A stretch of DNA of 64,000 nt, from the NCBI GenBank assembly GCA_948562205.1, contig CAOYAN010000003.1, forward strand, positions 15,736 to 79,735, given 5' to 3'. The stretch comes from an uncultured Clostridia bacterium (GTDB taxonomy: Bacteria > Bacillota > Clostridia > TANB77 > CAG-465). The position numbers and the translations under genes were made by a program. Shown one piece after another: positions 35,624 through 43,776 of this stretch (its first letter is position 1; every line of letters begins with the position of its first letter). The notes under the pieces are model-generated. The model was not told where the DNA came from. It saw nothing but the letters and a program-made list of their open reading frames with translations, and searched no databases.

Positions 35624-35658
35624 AAGTATACTTTAGATTTCTAAGGTATACTTTTTTT
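35624..35658 (+). terminator. Rho-independent terminator
   Basis: A 14-bp stem with one G-U pair and a TT loop (35624-35637 with 35640-35653) is followed by a T run. Confidence 0.92.
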
Positions 35659-35718
35659 GTCTAAAAATATATATTTTCATAATAAATATTACAAAAAGGT
35701 AAGGAAAGTGATATCTTA

Positions 35719-35747
35719 TTGTTTTTAAATTCGTTATATGATATAAT
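35719..35747 (+). promoter_or_regulatory. Promoter
   Basis: TTGTTT (35719-35724), 17 bp, TATAAT (35742-35747). The TTG here is in frame with the next gene but cannot be its start. Confidence 0.7.
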
Positions 35748-35775
35748 TGAGAAGAAAAAAGGAAGTGTTTTTATT

Positions 35776-36840
35776 ATGCAAAGAACTATAAATATGCTAT
35801 CTAGAGCAAATTCTGTAAAAGGTCAGGGTGTTGGTTCTGCTTATGAAGAGCAAGTTAGATTAGTTCAAGAAAAATTAGGAGATATGTACAAAGTTGAAAT
35901 AAATAAAGTAAAATTTGCAGATATTAGACATTATCATACAATTAATTTAGAGTTTTTCTTAAGTATTCCTTTTACTAAGATAAGATCTAGTAGTGTTGGA
36001 TATGTACATTTTTTACCAGAGACTCTAGAAAATAGTATTAAATTACCTAGATTTGCTAAAAAAGTATTTTATAAATATGTTATTAGTTTTTATAAAAGTA
36101 TGGATTATTTAATAACTGTAAATCCATATTTTATAGAAAAACTTGTAGCTTATGGAATAGATAGAGAAAAGATAACATATATTCCAAATTATGTATCATC
36201 AAAAAAATTTTATAAATTAGATAAAAAAGCAAAGAATAATATAAGAAAAAAATATAATATTGATAAAGATAAATTTGTTGTTTTATGTGTTGGTCAACTT
36301 CAAAAAAGAAAAGGCATTTATGATTTTATAGAAGTTGCAAAATCATTACCGAATGTAGAATTTGTATGGGCTGGAGGTTTTTCATTTAAGAAAATTTCTG
36401 ATGGATATAGTGAAATTAAAAAAATACTCGAAAATCCACCCCAAAATGTAAAATTTTTAGGTATTGTTCCAAGAGAAGAGATGAATAATATATATAATAT
36501 GGCAGATGTTATGTTTTTGCCATCATATGAGGAACTCTTCCCTATGACAGTTTTAGAATCTGCAAATTGTAGACTTCCAATTCTTTTAAGGGATATTGAG
36601 CTATACAAAGGAATACTGGATGGATTTTATCTAAAAGGTATAAATAATGATGAGTTTAAAAATCAGATACAAAAATTAAGTACAGATGAAAAATATTATA
36701 ATAAAGCTTCACAAATGGCTTTTGAATGCAGTAAAAAGTATAATGAAGATACTGTAGCCAAAATGTGGAGATCATATTATAATAAGATATATAAGAGGGG
36801 ACTTAAGAAAAAGGTATGGAGAAAAAAATATGAGAGCTAA
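35776..36840 (+). CDS. GT4 glycosyltransferase, probable glycolipid type
   Basis: A 354-aa GT-B enzyme; start is ATG 35776 after AAGGAAG, downstream of the promoter. Motifs: INMLSRANSVKGQGVGSAYEEQVRLV, YHTINLEFFLSIPF, SVGYVHFLPETLE, CVGQLQKRKGIYDFIEVA, WAGGFSFK, FLGIVPREEM, and PSYEELFPMTVLESANCRLPILLRDI with the EX7E motif. It resembles 1,2-diacylglycerol glucosyltransferases of Gram-positive bacteria (MGS/DGS-like, with the VGYVHFLPE stretch). The next two genes overlap it (flippase-like membrane protein, SDR), so a glycolipid role is reasonable. The donor is unknown. Confidence 0.85.
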   Translation: MQRTINMLSRANSVKGQGVGSAYEEQVRLVQEKLGDMYKVEINKVKFADIRHYHTINLEFFLSIPFTKIRSSSVGYVHFLPETLENSIKLPRFAKKVFYKYVISFYKSMDYLITVNPYFIEKLVAYGIDREKITYIPNYVSSKKFYKLDKKAKNNIRKKYNIDKDKFVVLCVGQLQKRKGIYDFIEVAKSLPNVEFVWAGGFSFKKISDGYSEIKKILENPPQNVKFLGIVPREEMNNIYNMADVMFLPSYEELFPMTVLESANCRLPILLRDIELYKGILDGFYLKGINNDEFKNQIQKLSTDEKYYNKASQMAFECSKKYNEDTVAKMWRSYYNKIYKRGLKKKVWRKKYES

Positions 36841-37876
36841 GAAAAGTAGTATAAAAAATATAGTAAATATTTCATTTATTGCAATACTTACTATAGGAGT
36901 ATTTGTTTATACATTAAAAGCAGATGGAATAGAAAATATTATTGAGGTTATTAAAAATGTAAATATATATTGGATGATTGCAGGACTTGTATGTATGATA
37001 TTATATTGGTTAATAGAGTCGTTAAACTTATATATAATATCTAAGACTATGTATAAAGATCAGAAATTTATAGACAGTTTTAGAGTTTCTATGATAGGTC
37101 AATTATTTAATTCAATAACTCCTTTTTCCTCTGGAGGACAGCCAATGCAGGCAGTAAATCTTGTAAAAGAGGGAAAAAGAATAAGTGATAGTGCAAATAT
37201 ATTACTTATAAAGTTTATTGTTTATCAATCAACACTTGTAATATATACACTCATTATCATACTTTTTAAATTTTCATATTTTAAAGGTTTAGTAAGTAAT
37301 TTTGCAAATCTTGCCTTAATCGGATTTTTAGTAAATTTTGCGGTTATTATATTTTTAGTGTTAATTGGTATAAATAAAAATATAGTTTTAAATGTATCAA
37401 AAGCATTTTTTAAGTTTATGGCAAAAATAAAAATACTAAGAAATCCAGATGAAAGAATAAACAAATTTGAGAAAAGTGTAGATAATTTTCATAGTAATTT
37501 TAAAATGATGAAAAAAGAGAAAAAGGCTATAACTCAAACTGTAGTATTATCAATAATACAGCATACTGTATTTTTTGCAGTAACATATATGGTGTATAGA
37601 GCTTTTTCACTTAGTGGAACATCATTTATAAAGATAATATCAGCACAAGCGTTTTTAAGTATGGTTATGGCATTCATTCCAATACCTGGTGCTGGAATTG
37701 CAGCAGAAGGTGGTTTTCATATTATGTTTAGAAGTTTCTTTACACCACAAACAATAAATATGGGAATATTATTCTGGAGACTGTATACTTTTTATTTACC
37801 AATTATAGTTGGTGGAATAGTAATGGTTCTTGTAAAAAGAAGAGAAAAAACAAATGGGGAGATGTTAAATGAATAA
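36830..37876 (+). CDS. LPG-synthase TM / flippase-like membrane protein (UPF0104)
   Basis: A 348-aa protein with about eight TM segments. Motifs typical of the LPG_synthase_TM family: ESLNLYIISKTMY, SMIGQLFNSITPFSSGGQPMQAVNLV, and FIPIPGAGIAAEGGFHIMFRSFF. It has no C-terminal synthase domain as in MprF, so it belongs to the stand-alone group often found next to glycolipid glycosyltransferases. Its ATG overlaps the preceding stop by 11 bp, so the two are coupled. A lipid flippase or membrane accessory role for the product of the preceding enzyme is inferred. Confidence 0.82.
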   Translation: MRAKKSSIKNIVNISFIAILTIGVFVYTLKADGIENIIEVIKNVNIYWMIAGLVCMILYWLIESLNLYIISKTMYKDQKFIDSFRVSMIGQLFNSITPFSSGGQPMQAVNLVKEGKRISDSANILLIKFIVYQSTLVIYTLIIILFKFSYFKGLVSNFANLALIGFLVNFAVIIFLVLIGINKNIVLNVSKAFFKFMAKIKILRNPDERINKFEKSVDNFHSNFKMMKKEKKAITQTVVLSIIQHTVFFAVTYMVYRAFSLSGTSFIKIISAQAFLSMVMAFIPIPGAGIAAEGGFHIMFRSFFTPQTINMGILFWRLYTFYLPIIVGGIVMVLVKRREKTNGEMLNE

Positions 37877-38606
37877 AACAGTAATTATAACAGGAGCTGC
37901 TAAAGGAATTGGTAGAGAGATTGCAATTAAATTTGCAAAAAGCGGATATAATGTCTGTATAAATTATAATACTTCTGAAAAAAAAGCAAAAGAGTTAAAA
38001 AGTGTACTTGATTTACTTGGCCTATCTTCAATTATATATCAGGCTGATGTATCAAATAGAGAACAAGTAGATAATATGATAGATACTGTACTTAATACTT
38101 TTCATAGTATAGATGTTGTTGTAAATAATGCAGGAATTTGTGAATATAAATTATTTAATGATTTAACAGAAGCTGATTTACAAAGAATGATCAATACAAG
38201 TATAATGGGTACATTTAATGTGACACAATCAGCACTAAAAAAATATATGATACATAACAAATGTGGAAGTATTGTTAATATATCATCTATATGGGGAATG
38301 GTTGGTTCTTCAATGGAGGTTAACTATTCAACATCAAAGGCTGCAATTATAGGCATGTCTAAAGCATTAGCAAAAGAGCTTGGACCATCAAATATAACTG
38401 TAAATGTTGTAGCACCAGGTGCTATAGATACAGATATGAACGCAAACTTTTCTGAGAGTGAGATGAGAGAATTTTGTGATGAAATTCCTTTAGGTAGGAT
38501 TGGTAAAGTTGAAGATATAGCAGGAGTCGTTAAGTTTTTAGCATGTGATGAAGCTAGATATATAACAGGGCAAGTAATAAGTCCAAATGGTGGAATTGTA
38601 ATGTAA
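37869..38606 (+). CDS. Short-chain dehydrogenase/reductase (FabG/YmfI-like)
   Basis: A 245-aa classical SDR: TGAAKGIGREIA (NADP site), NNAG, NISSIWGMVGSS with the catalytic Ser, YSTSK (YxxxK), and the C-terminal GQVISPNGG. The length and SIWGMVGSSMEVNYS match both FabG-type reductases and the YmfI-like elongation-factor-P 5-aminopentanone reductases of Firmicutes; I cannot separate them by eye. The start overlaps the preceding gene by 8 bp, suggesting a shared operon. Last gene of the polysaccharide/glycolipid block. Confidence 0.85.
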   Translation: MNKTVIITGAAKGIGREIAIKFAKSGYNVCINYNTSEKKAKELKSVLDLLGLSSIIYQADVSNREQVDNMIDTVLNTFHSIDVVVNNAGICEYKLFNDLTEADLQRMINTSIMGTFNVTQSALKKYMIHNKCGSIVNISSIWGMVGSSMEVNYSTSKAAIIGMSKALAKELGPSNITVNVVAPGAIDTDMNANFSESEMREFCDEIPLGRIGKVEDIAGVVKFLACDEARYITGQVISPNGGIVM

Positions 38607-38702
38607 TATGCGTTACAATTTTTTCATATGGAGTAAAAATTGGTTTGAATGTGGTGCGAATCTTGAAAAAACGTTATATATGTAAAATTATATAGTATAA
38701 CT

Positions 38703-38739
38703 AAAAAAACTGACTGATAAAACAGCCAGTTTTTTTTGA
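38703..38739. terminator. Bidirectional terminator between convergent genes
   Basis: AACTGACTG/CAGCCAGTT stem with one mismatch, flanked by A7 on the left and a T run on the right. Confidence 0.85.
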
Positions 38740-38985
38740 TTATTTCATTTGTTTTGTGTCTTTGTTCATATTTTCCCATTCCTTTAATTTTATTTTATAT
38801 TCAAGAACTTGTGTAAGATATCTATAATACATATATTGTTGTTCATAATACATTGATGGGTTTGCAATTGTATCAATTCCCATAGAAATATCTTGAGCAA
38901 CTTGCCCCATAGGTGGTGCCATATTCATGCCATTTTGCGGAATATTAAAATTATATGGATCAAAAAATCCTTGGTTTTTATCCAT
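38740..38985 (-). CDS. Small Met/Asn/Gln/Tyr-rich protein, possible spore or coat associate
   Basis: An 81-aa protein with an AAGGAGG ribosome site. The N-terminal half is Pro, Met, Asn and Gly rich (FDPYNFNIPQNGMNMAPPM), the middle Tyr rich (YYEQQYMYYRYL), and the tail charged and helical. No family recognised. Its place directly after a YlbJ-type sporulation gene on the same strand, and the low-complexity composition, fit a small spore-coat-associated protein, but that is inference. Confidence 0.7.
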   Translation of the reverse strand: MDKNQGFFDPYNFNIPQNGMNMAPPMGQVAQDISMGIDTIANPSMYYEQQYMYYRYLTQVLEYKIKLKEWENMNKDTKQMK

Positions 38986-39053
38986 TTTTTATACCTCCTT
39001 AAAAAAATATGTATAATTTTTAAATATTTACTAATAATATTAATGTAAACAAA

Positions 39054-40241
39054 TCAAAGTTTACCCCCCTTCTTTAATAAAGTAGTCTTTTGACTACTTT
39101 TTTTATGCATATTATCAAAAATAATATAGAGCATAAGTCCTAGTATTATGATTATAGTAGAAGTAAGATATGCATTTTTAATTTTATCTAGGTAATATAT
39201 ATACTCACTATTTGTATTATTAAATACACTAAGAGTAGAAGTATTGAATATATTAGTAAATTTTATTAAAATATATGTGATAAATGCTGAAATTATACCT
39301 TGTATTATTTTTGGTATTACAATATCTGAAAATTTAAATTTAAAATCTGATATTGTAGAGTAAATTTGAGATACTATACAAAGTCCACTAAATCCTAAAC
39401 CAAATGATGAAAGTATTAATTTTAAGTTAAGAGAAGAATTTAAGCTTGCAATATCACTACAACCTTTGGTTACTTCAAATATGCAAGATATTGTTGCAAT
39501 AATTATATTATTTACATTTAATTTTAATAGATATGTTTTTATTACAGAAAATAGTAGATTAAATATAATTATAAAACCAAGTATTGTTCCAAGAGTTATA
39601 AAACTGTTAGATATTCCTTTTTTTATTATGTTAAAGAAAGTATCATTTTTTGTACAGGTTTTACTACTTTTTTTATTAAATCTATTTAAAAAATCATCTT
39701 TTTCGTGTATAATTGTATGTAAGTTTAGTCTAGTATATATAATTCCCATAATTATAGAGGCTACGTAATGCGATATTAATAGTACTACTCCAATTTTTAT
39801 ATTGTAAAACATACTAATTCCAATAGTAGATAATATAAATGAGGGGTTGCAATTATTTACAAAGAAGAGTAATTTTTTTGCTACATTATAACTAATTTCG
39901 TGATTACTATAAAGAGTAGCAACAGATTTTGCGCCCATTGGAAAACCACATAAAAATCCTGTAATTATGGCTATACTGGAATTTTTTGGAATATTAAATA
40001 TACATGATATGCCTTTTCCTATTACTTTATCTAATATGTTTGTTATATTTGTATTTAGTATAATATTAGTAAATAAGATAAATGGGAAAAGAGATGGAAA
40101 TACACTCTGTAAAAATATAGTTGTACTTTGTTTTACTGATATCAAGTTTTCTTTTGAGAAAACAAGTAAAACTATAAGTGTAATTATAAATAATATTAAT
40201 TTTAGTATTTCCTTGAAATTGTATATATGAAAATGTTTCAT
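39054..40241 (-). CDS. ylbJ: Sporulation integral membrane protein YlbJ-like
   Basis: A 395-aa protein with about ten TM segments. Motifs SVFPSLFPFILFTNI, ITGFLCGFPMGAKSVATLY, FFVNNCNPSFILSTIG, and FGLGFSGLCIVSQIYS are hallmarks of YlbJ, a gate-domain membrane protein needed for spore cortex formation in Bacillus. The GTG at 40250 overlaps the AGGTG ribosome site, so the start is ATG 40241. It supports a spore-forming ancestry. The poly-Lys C-terminus (KKSSQKTTLLKKGGKL) is probably cytosolic. Followed by the 81-aa gene. Confidence 0.88.
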   Translation of the reverse strand: MKHFHIYNFKEILKLILFIITLIVLLVFSKENLISVKQSTTIFLQSVFPSLFPFILFTNIILNTNITNILDKVIGKGISCIFNIPKNSSIAIITGFLCGFPMGAKSVATLYSNHEISYNVAKKLLFFVNNCNPSFILSTIGISMFYNIKIGVVLLISHYVASIIMGIIYTRLNLHTIIHEKDDFLNRFNKKSSKTCTKNDTFFNIIKKGISNSFITLGTILGFIIIFNLLFSVIKTYLLKLNVNNIIIATISCIFEVTKGCSDIASLNSSLNLKLILSSFGLGFSGLCIVSQIYSTISDFKFKFSDIVIPKIIQGIISAFITYILIKFTNIFNTSTLSVFNNTNSEYIYYLDKIKNAYLTSTIIIILGLMLYIIFDNMHKKSSQKTTLLKKGGKL

Positions 40242-40282
40242 TTTTAACACCTAATTAATTTTATGATGAAGGAGTAATATAT

Positions 40283-41155
40283 ATGCGTTATAGCAAAGAT
40301 TTAAAAGATTATGAACTACTTGATATGGCATCAGGAGAAAAACTAGAGAGATGGGGAAAATATATTTTAATTAGACCTGATCCACAAATTGTATGGAATA
40401 AAAAAACACATCCAGCTCTATGGAGGGAGGCACATGCAAGATATATACGTAGTAATACTGGTGGAGGACATTGGGAAAAATTAAAAAAGATGCCAGATGA
40501 TTGGAAAATAAAATATAGAGATCTTACATTTAATATAAAACCTATGGGATTTAAGCACACAGGATTATTTCCAGAACAAGCTGTAAATTGGGATTATATG
40601 ATAGATAAAATCTCTAAAAGGACAAAAAATGGAAAAGAGGTAAAAGTATTAAATTTATTTGCCTATACTGGTGGTGCAAGCATTGCTTGTGCTTATGCAG
40701 GGGCAAGTGTATGTCATGTAGATTCTTCTCAAGGTATGACTAATTGGGCAAAAGAAAATCTTATATCTAGTAATTTAGGAGATAGGACTGTTAGATTTTT
40801 AGTGGATGATGTTATAAAATTTGTACAAAGAGAAATTAGACGTGGCAATAAATATGATTGCATTATAATGGATCCACCATCTTATGGTAGAGGTAAAAAT
40901 GGTGAAGTATGGAGTATTGAAAAAGATTTATACGCACTTATTGAACTATGTCAAAATGTACTCTCTGATGATCCAATGTTTATGATTGTAAATACATATA
41001 CAGGTGGACTTTCTGGTACTATAATAAAAAATGTTGTAAGTATGGCTATTACAAATCAAAAGATAAAAAATATATCTTTTGATGAAATTGGCCTAAAACA
41101 AAAAGATAGTGATATATTTTTACCTTGTGGTATTACAACAATTTGTGAATTTTAG
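40283..41155 (+). CDS. RlmI/RlmK-like class I SAM methyltransferase
   Basis: A 290-aa protein. The N-terminal RNA-binding-like part has WGKYILIRPDPQIVW and HTGLFPEQAVNWDYM; the catalytic part has NLFAYTGGASIACAYAGA (motif I), HVDSS, and MDPPSYGRG (DPPxY catalytic motif). It matches the S-adenosylmethionine-dependent family that modifies cytosine or guanosine in 23S rRNA. ATG follows AAGGAG. It has a divergent neighbour (ylbJ) and a downstream promoter. Exact target unknown. Confidence 0.88.
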   Translation: MRYSKDLKDYELLDMASGEKLERWGKYILIRPDPQIVWNKKTHPALWREAHARYIRSNTGGGHWEKLKKMPDDWKIKYRDLTFNIKPMGFKHTGLFPEQAVNWDYMIDKISKRTKNGKEVKVLNLFAYTGGASIACAYAGASVCHVDSSQGMTNWAKENLISSNLGDRTVRFLVDDVIKFVQREIRRGNKYDCIIMDPPSYGRGKNGEVWSIEKDLYALIELCQNVLSDDPMFMIVNTYTGGLSGTIIKNVVSMAITNQKIKNISFDEIGLKQKDSDIFLPCGITTICEF

Positions 41156-41168
41156 TAAAATCTACTTA

Positions 41169-41197
41169 TTGACAAAGTGTTAAATAACATGTATAAT
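41169..41197 (+). promoter_or_regulatory. Consensus promoter of the riboswitch-controlled gene
   Basis: TTGACA (41169-41174), 17 bp, TATAAT (41192-41197), both perfect. Confidence 0.9.
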
Positions 41198-41203
41198 AAT
41201 TAC

Positions 41204-41317
41204 ATTGATAAGGGAGTAATTAACATATTTAATATGTAATAGAGTCAACATCATGATAGAAAATATCTGGTTCTATTTTAAATAATGAGACTTATCTGCT
41301 TTTGCAGGTAAGTCTTT
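41204..41317 (+). promoter_or_regulatory. yybP-ykoY-like Mn2+ riboswitch with terminator
   Basis: The leader starts with GATAAGGGAGTAAT and ends with AATGAGACTTATC, the conserved ends of the yybP-ykoY aptamer; GTCAAC and CTGGTT lie between. GATAAG (41207-41212) can pair with CTTATC (41291-41296) to close P1. Alternatively AGACTTATCTGC (41288-41299) pairs with GCAGGTAAGTCT (41304-41315) to give a 12-bp terminator followed by TTTTCT. The two structures exclude each other, so ligand binding would allow readthrough. The downstream gene is a cation/Ca2+ antiporter, as expected for this class. Confidence 0.82.
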
Positions 41318-41338
41318 TCTATGAAAGGATTGATTAAT

Positions 41339-42307
41339 ATGGCTTTTAATTTATTTTTACTTGTAATAGGATTTTTATTACTTTTAAAAGGTGCAGATTT
41401 TTTAGTAGATGGTGCAAGTAATGTAGCTAAAAAATTTAATATACCAGAGATAGTAATAGGTCTTACAATAGTTTCAATTGGTACATCAATGCCAGAGCTT
41501 ATAGTAAGTACAGCATCAGCAATATCAGGACACTCTGACATGTCTATTGGAAATATTATTGGTAGTAACCTTGCTAATTTACTTTTAATACTTGGAATGT
41601 GTGCTATTATAAAACCTTTAATATTTAAAAAGGAAACAAAGTTTATAGAAAATTTTATTGCAATTTTTGTAACAGGTGTACTATTTGTATTAGGAAATAA
41701 TTCTATTGGTGCAAATATGATTACAAGAAAAGAGGGAATATTTTTAGTTTTTCTTTGTGTACTTTTTATTGTATATAACATTGTAATGGCAAAAAAGGGA
41801 AATGAATTTGATAAAAATACTATAATTGAGTTGGAGGATAGAAAAAAGATACCAACATTTAAGTCAATAGTATTAATACTTATAGGGATAGTTGCCTTAA
41901 AATTTGGTGGGGATTTTGTTGTTGATGGTTCAACATATATTGCAAAGGTAATGGGAATTAGTGAGAAGATTATAGGGCTTACAATACTTGCGATAAGTAC
42001 AAGCCTACCAGAACTTATAACCTCTGTTACTGCAACTCGTAAGGGTGAAGTAGACATGGCAATTGGTAATATTATAGGATCACAAATATTTAATATAGTA
42101 TTAATAATTGGTGTTAGTGCAATTATTACACCTATAAATTACTCTATTTCATATAATATGGATATGACAATTTTAATAGCCTCTACAATTTTATTTGCAC
42201 TTTTTCCATTCATTGGTAAAAAAGATGAGATGACAAGAGCAAATGGTGTTGTATTTGTAGGAATATATGTTATGTATATGATATGGCTAGTTACTAGCAA
42301 TATATAA
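41339..42307 (+). CDS. CaCA-family cation antiporter (YrbG-like), likely Mn2+/Ca2+ efflux
   Basis: A 322-aa protein with about ten TM segments. The two inverted alpha repeats are clear: GADFLVDGASNVAKKF..GTSMPELIVSTASA..GNIIGSNLANLLLILG and GGDFVVDGSTYIAKVM..STSLPELITSVTAT..GNIIGSQIFNIVLIIG, with the conserved PEL and GS(N/Q) residues. Start is ATG 41339 after AAAGGA; an upstream in-frame ATG 41321 overlaps that site. The Mn2+-type riboswitch in front suggests it exports manganese or is induced when Mn2+ is high, though the family is best known for Ca2+ exchange. Confidence 0.92.
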   Translation: MAFNLFLLVIGFLLLLKGADFLVDGASNVAKKFNIPEIVIGLTIVSIGTSMPELIVSTASAISGHSDMSIGNIIGSNLANLLLILGMCAIIKPLIFKKETKFIENFIAIFVTGVLFVLGNNSIGANMITRKEGIFLVFLCVLFIVYNIVMAKKGNEFDKNTIIELEDRKKIPTFKSIVLILIGIVALKFGGDFVVDGSTYIAKVMGISEKIIGLTILAISTSLPELITSVTATRKGEVDMAIGNIIGSQIFNIVLIIGVSAIITPINYSISYNMDMTILIASTILFALFPFIGKKDEMTRANGVVFVGIYVMYMIWLVTSNI

Positions 42308-42315
42308 ATATGAGA

Positions 42316-42350
42316 AAATGGGAGCTTAGTGGTTAGCTAAACTCCCATTT
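42316..42350. terminator. Hairpin between convergent genes
   Basis: A 14-bp stem with one mismatch, 7-base loop; on the minus strand it is followed by TTTTCTCAT. Confidence 0.75.
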
Positions 42351-42356
42351 ATTATG

Positions 42357-42590
42357 TTATTCATACATTTTCACTGTTTTGGTGCCAATACTATTACCTC
42401 CACAAAGACTATCTGTTTCTTTGATGTGCACTAAATGTATATTATCATTTTTGTAGATAGCATATATACAGTCAGTCTCATCATCAGTATCTGAGGAGAT
42501 CTTTGTCATACTTTTGATTTCTAAAAGTGACAATTCATAACCTCCATCCATAAACAGCATTTTGATTTTTTGCAGTGTTTCAAAATTCAT
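42357..42590 (-). CDS. Small hypothetical acidic protein (77 aa)
   Basis: A 77-aa protein from an ATG after AGGAGG, with a perfect promoter upstream. Acidic, soluble, with a central Asp/Glu stretch (ISSDTDDETDCIYAIY). The codons look less AT-biased than the neighbours, as in the other small orphan genes of the window. No family recognised. Single gene, bounded by a promoter and a hairpin. Confidence 0.7.
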   Translation of the reverse strand: MNFETLQKIKMLFMDGGYELSLLEIKSMTKISSDTDDETDCIYAIYKNDNIHLVHIKETDSLCGGNSIGTKTVKMYE

Positions 42591-42637
42591 ACATTACCTC
42601 CTAAATAATTATTTTAGAAAAAATACTTTACATAAAT

Positions 42638-42666
42638 ATTATACCATATTTGTTATATAAAGTAAA
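42638..42666 (-). promoter_or_regulatory. Promoter of the 77-aa gene
   Basis: On the minus strand TTTACT (42666-42661), 17 bp, TATAAT (42643-42638). Confidence 0.8.
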
Positions 42667-42782
42667 GAAATTGGTTTAATAAATATAAAATTGTAAAAAT
42701 ATTACATAAAAATGTATAGTATATATAATTTAAAAGTACAATAATAATAGGAGGAATTGTTGGAATAGTAATATCTCCTTTT

Positions 42783-43157
42783 ATGGATTATGAAATGTTA
42801 CAAAAACCACCACTATCTCCACCAGGAATTGTATTTCCTATTATGTGGACTATTATATATATATTAATGGGAGTATCTTATGGTAGACTTAAAATAAATG
42901 AACTTATAGATTCGAATGTTAAGTTTATATATTATTTGCAACTTTTTGTAAATGCAATGTGGTCAATATTTTTCTTTGTACTAAAGTGGAGACTATTTTC
43001 ATTTATTTGGCTAATACTTTTAATAATCTGTGTCATTATAATGATAATATCTTTTTATAAAAAAGATAAGATAGCTGGAATACTTCAAATACCATATTTG
43101 CTATGGATATTTTTTGCTTCATATCTTAATTTATTTATCTATTTGTTAAATAGATAA
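42783..43157 (+). CDS. tspO: TspO/MBR-family membrane protein with a missing or frameshifted N-terminus
   Basis: The ATG at 42783 gives 124 aa starting at MDYEMLQKPPLSPPGIVFPIMWTI, i.e. after TM1 of TspO; family members are usually 150-160 aa. In the same frame, codons 42729-42782 read as the end of TM1 (IIIGGIVGIVISPF) but contain no ATG, GTG or TTG before a stop at 42726. A different frame has ATG 42712 (MYSIYNLKV) that would join TM1 if one base were gained or lost near 42738-42745. AGGAGG at 42749 overlaps those TM1 codons. Other TspO motifs are present (YILMGVSYG, LFVNAMWSIFFFVLKWRL, WIFFASYLNL). It binds porphyrins in relatives. Start unresolved: rare ATA start, or N-terminal decay. Confidence 0.8.
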   Translation: MDYEMLQKPPLSPPGIVFPIMWTIIYILMGVSYGRLKINELIDSNVKFIYYLQLFVNAMWSIFFFVLKWRLFSFIWLILLIICVIIMIISFYKKDKIAGILQIPYLLWIFFASYLNLFIYLLNR

Positions 43158-43185
43158 AATATTATAATTTTAAGAAAAGACAATG

Positions 43186-43209
43186 AAAATTAATGATATC
43201 ATTAATTTT
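43186..43209. promoter_or_regulatory. 24-bp perfect palindrome
   Basis: A perfect 12+12 inverted repeat centred on GATATC, immediately before the Nudix promoter; either an operator or the terminator stem of tspO. No T run follows. Confidence 0.6.
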
Positions 43210-43215
43210 AGACAT

Positions 43216-43244
43216 TTGACTTTTTAAGATAGTTAATATAAAAT
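43216..43244 (+). promoter_or_regulatory. Promoter of the Nudix gene
   Basis: TTGACT (43216-43221), 17 bp, TAAAAT (43239-43244). Confidence 0.75.
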
Positions 43245-43262
43245 AGCTTTAGGTGAAAGATT

Positions 43263-43718
43263 ATGGGATATATAATGGATTTAAGAAAGTTTGTAGGTCA
43301 TGATACTTTGATAGGAGTTGGTGCAACTACACTTGTTTTTAATGAGAAAAATGAAATATTATTAAACTTAAGAAAAGATACAAATACATGGGGAATTCCA
43401 GGCGGATCAATGGAGTTATATGAAGATATAAGAGAGACTGCAATAAGAGAGCTAAGAGAAGAGGCTGGAATATCTGCTAAAAGTCTTGAACTTGTAGATG
43501 TATTATCAGGTAAGGATTATTATTTTGAATATCCAAATGGGGACAAAATGTGTACGGTAATTGTACTATTTAAAGTGACTAATTATTCTGGTAAAATAAA
43601 AGTATCAGATGATGAGAGTATTAAATTAGAATTTTTTTCATTAGATAATTTACCAAAAATGGAGTCTAGAGCAAAAGCAATTTTAGAAAATATAAAGAGT
43701 GGAAAGATTAAAATATAA
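43263..43718 (+). CDS. Nudix hydrolase
   Basis: A 151-aa protein with a complete Nudix box (GX5EX7REUXEEXGU): GGSMELYEDIRETAIREL followed by REEAGI. An N-terminal strand GATTLVFNEKNEILLN leads into it. It hydrolyses nucleoside diphosphates linked to another group; specificity cannot be told from sequence. ATG 43263 after TTAGGTG. A second Met at residue 5 is possible. Confidence 0.9.
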   Translation: MGYIMDLRKFVGHDTLIGVGATTLVFNEKNEILLNLRKDTNTWGIPGGSMELYEDIRETAIRELREEAGISAKSLELVDVLSGKDYYFEYPNGDKMCTVIVLFKVTNYSGKIKVSDDESIKLEFFSLDNLPKMESRAKAILENIKSGKIKI

Positions 43719-43729
43719 TAATAAAATAT

Positions 43730-43776
43730 CACCTTTTCTAATTATATGAATTAAATATAATTAGGAGGTGTTTTTT
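43730..43776 (+). promoter_or_regulatory. Hairpin that masks the SDR ribosome site, with T run
   Basis: CACCTTTTCTAATTATAT pairs with ATATAATTAGGAGGTG, which includes the AGGAGG at 43763-43768, and six T follow. It can act as the terminator of the Nudix gene, or as a leader hairpin limiting translation of the SDR. Confidence 0.65.

Noticed and set aside
41278..42057. Long minus-strand reading frame opposite the CaCA exchanger gene.
   Set aside because: It mirrors the two-repeat exchanger codons and has no ribosome site; the plus-strand gene is unambiguous.
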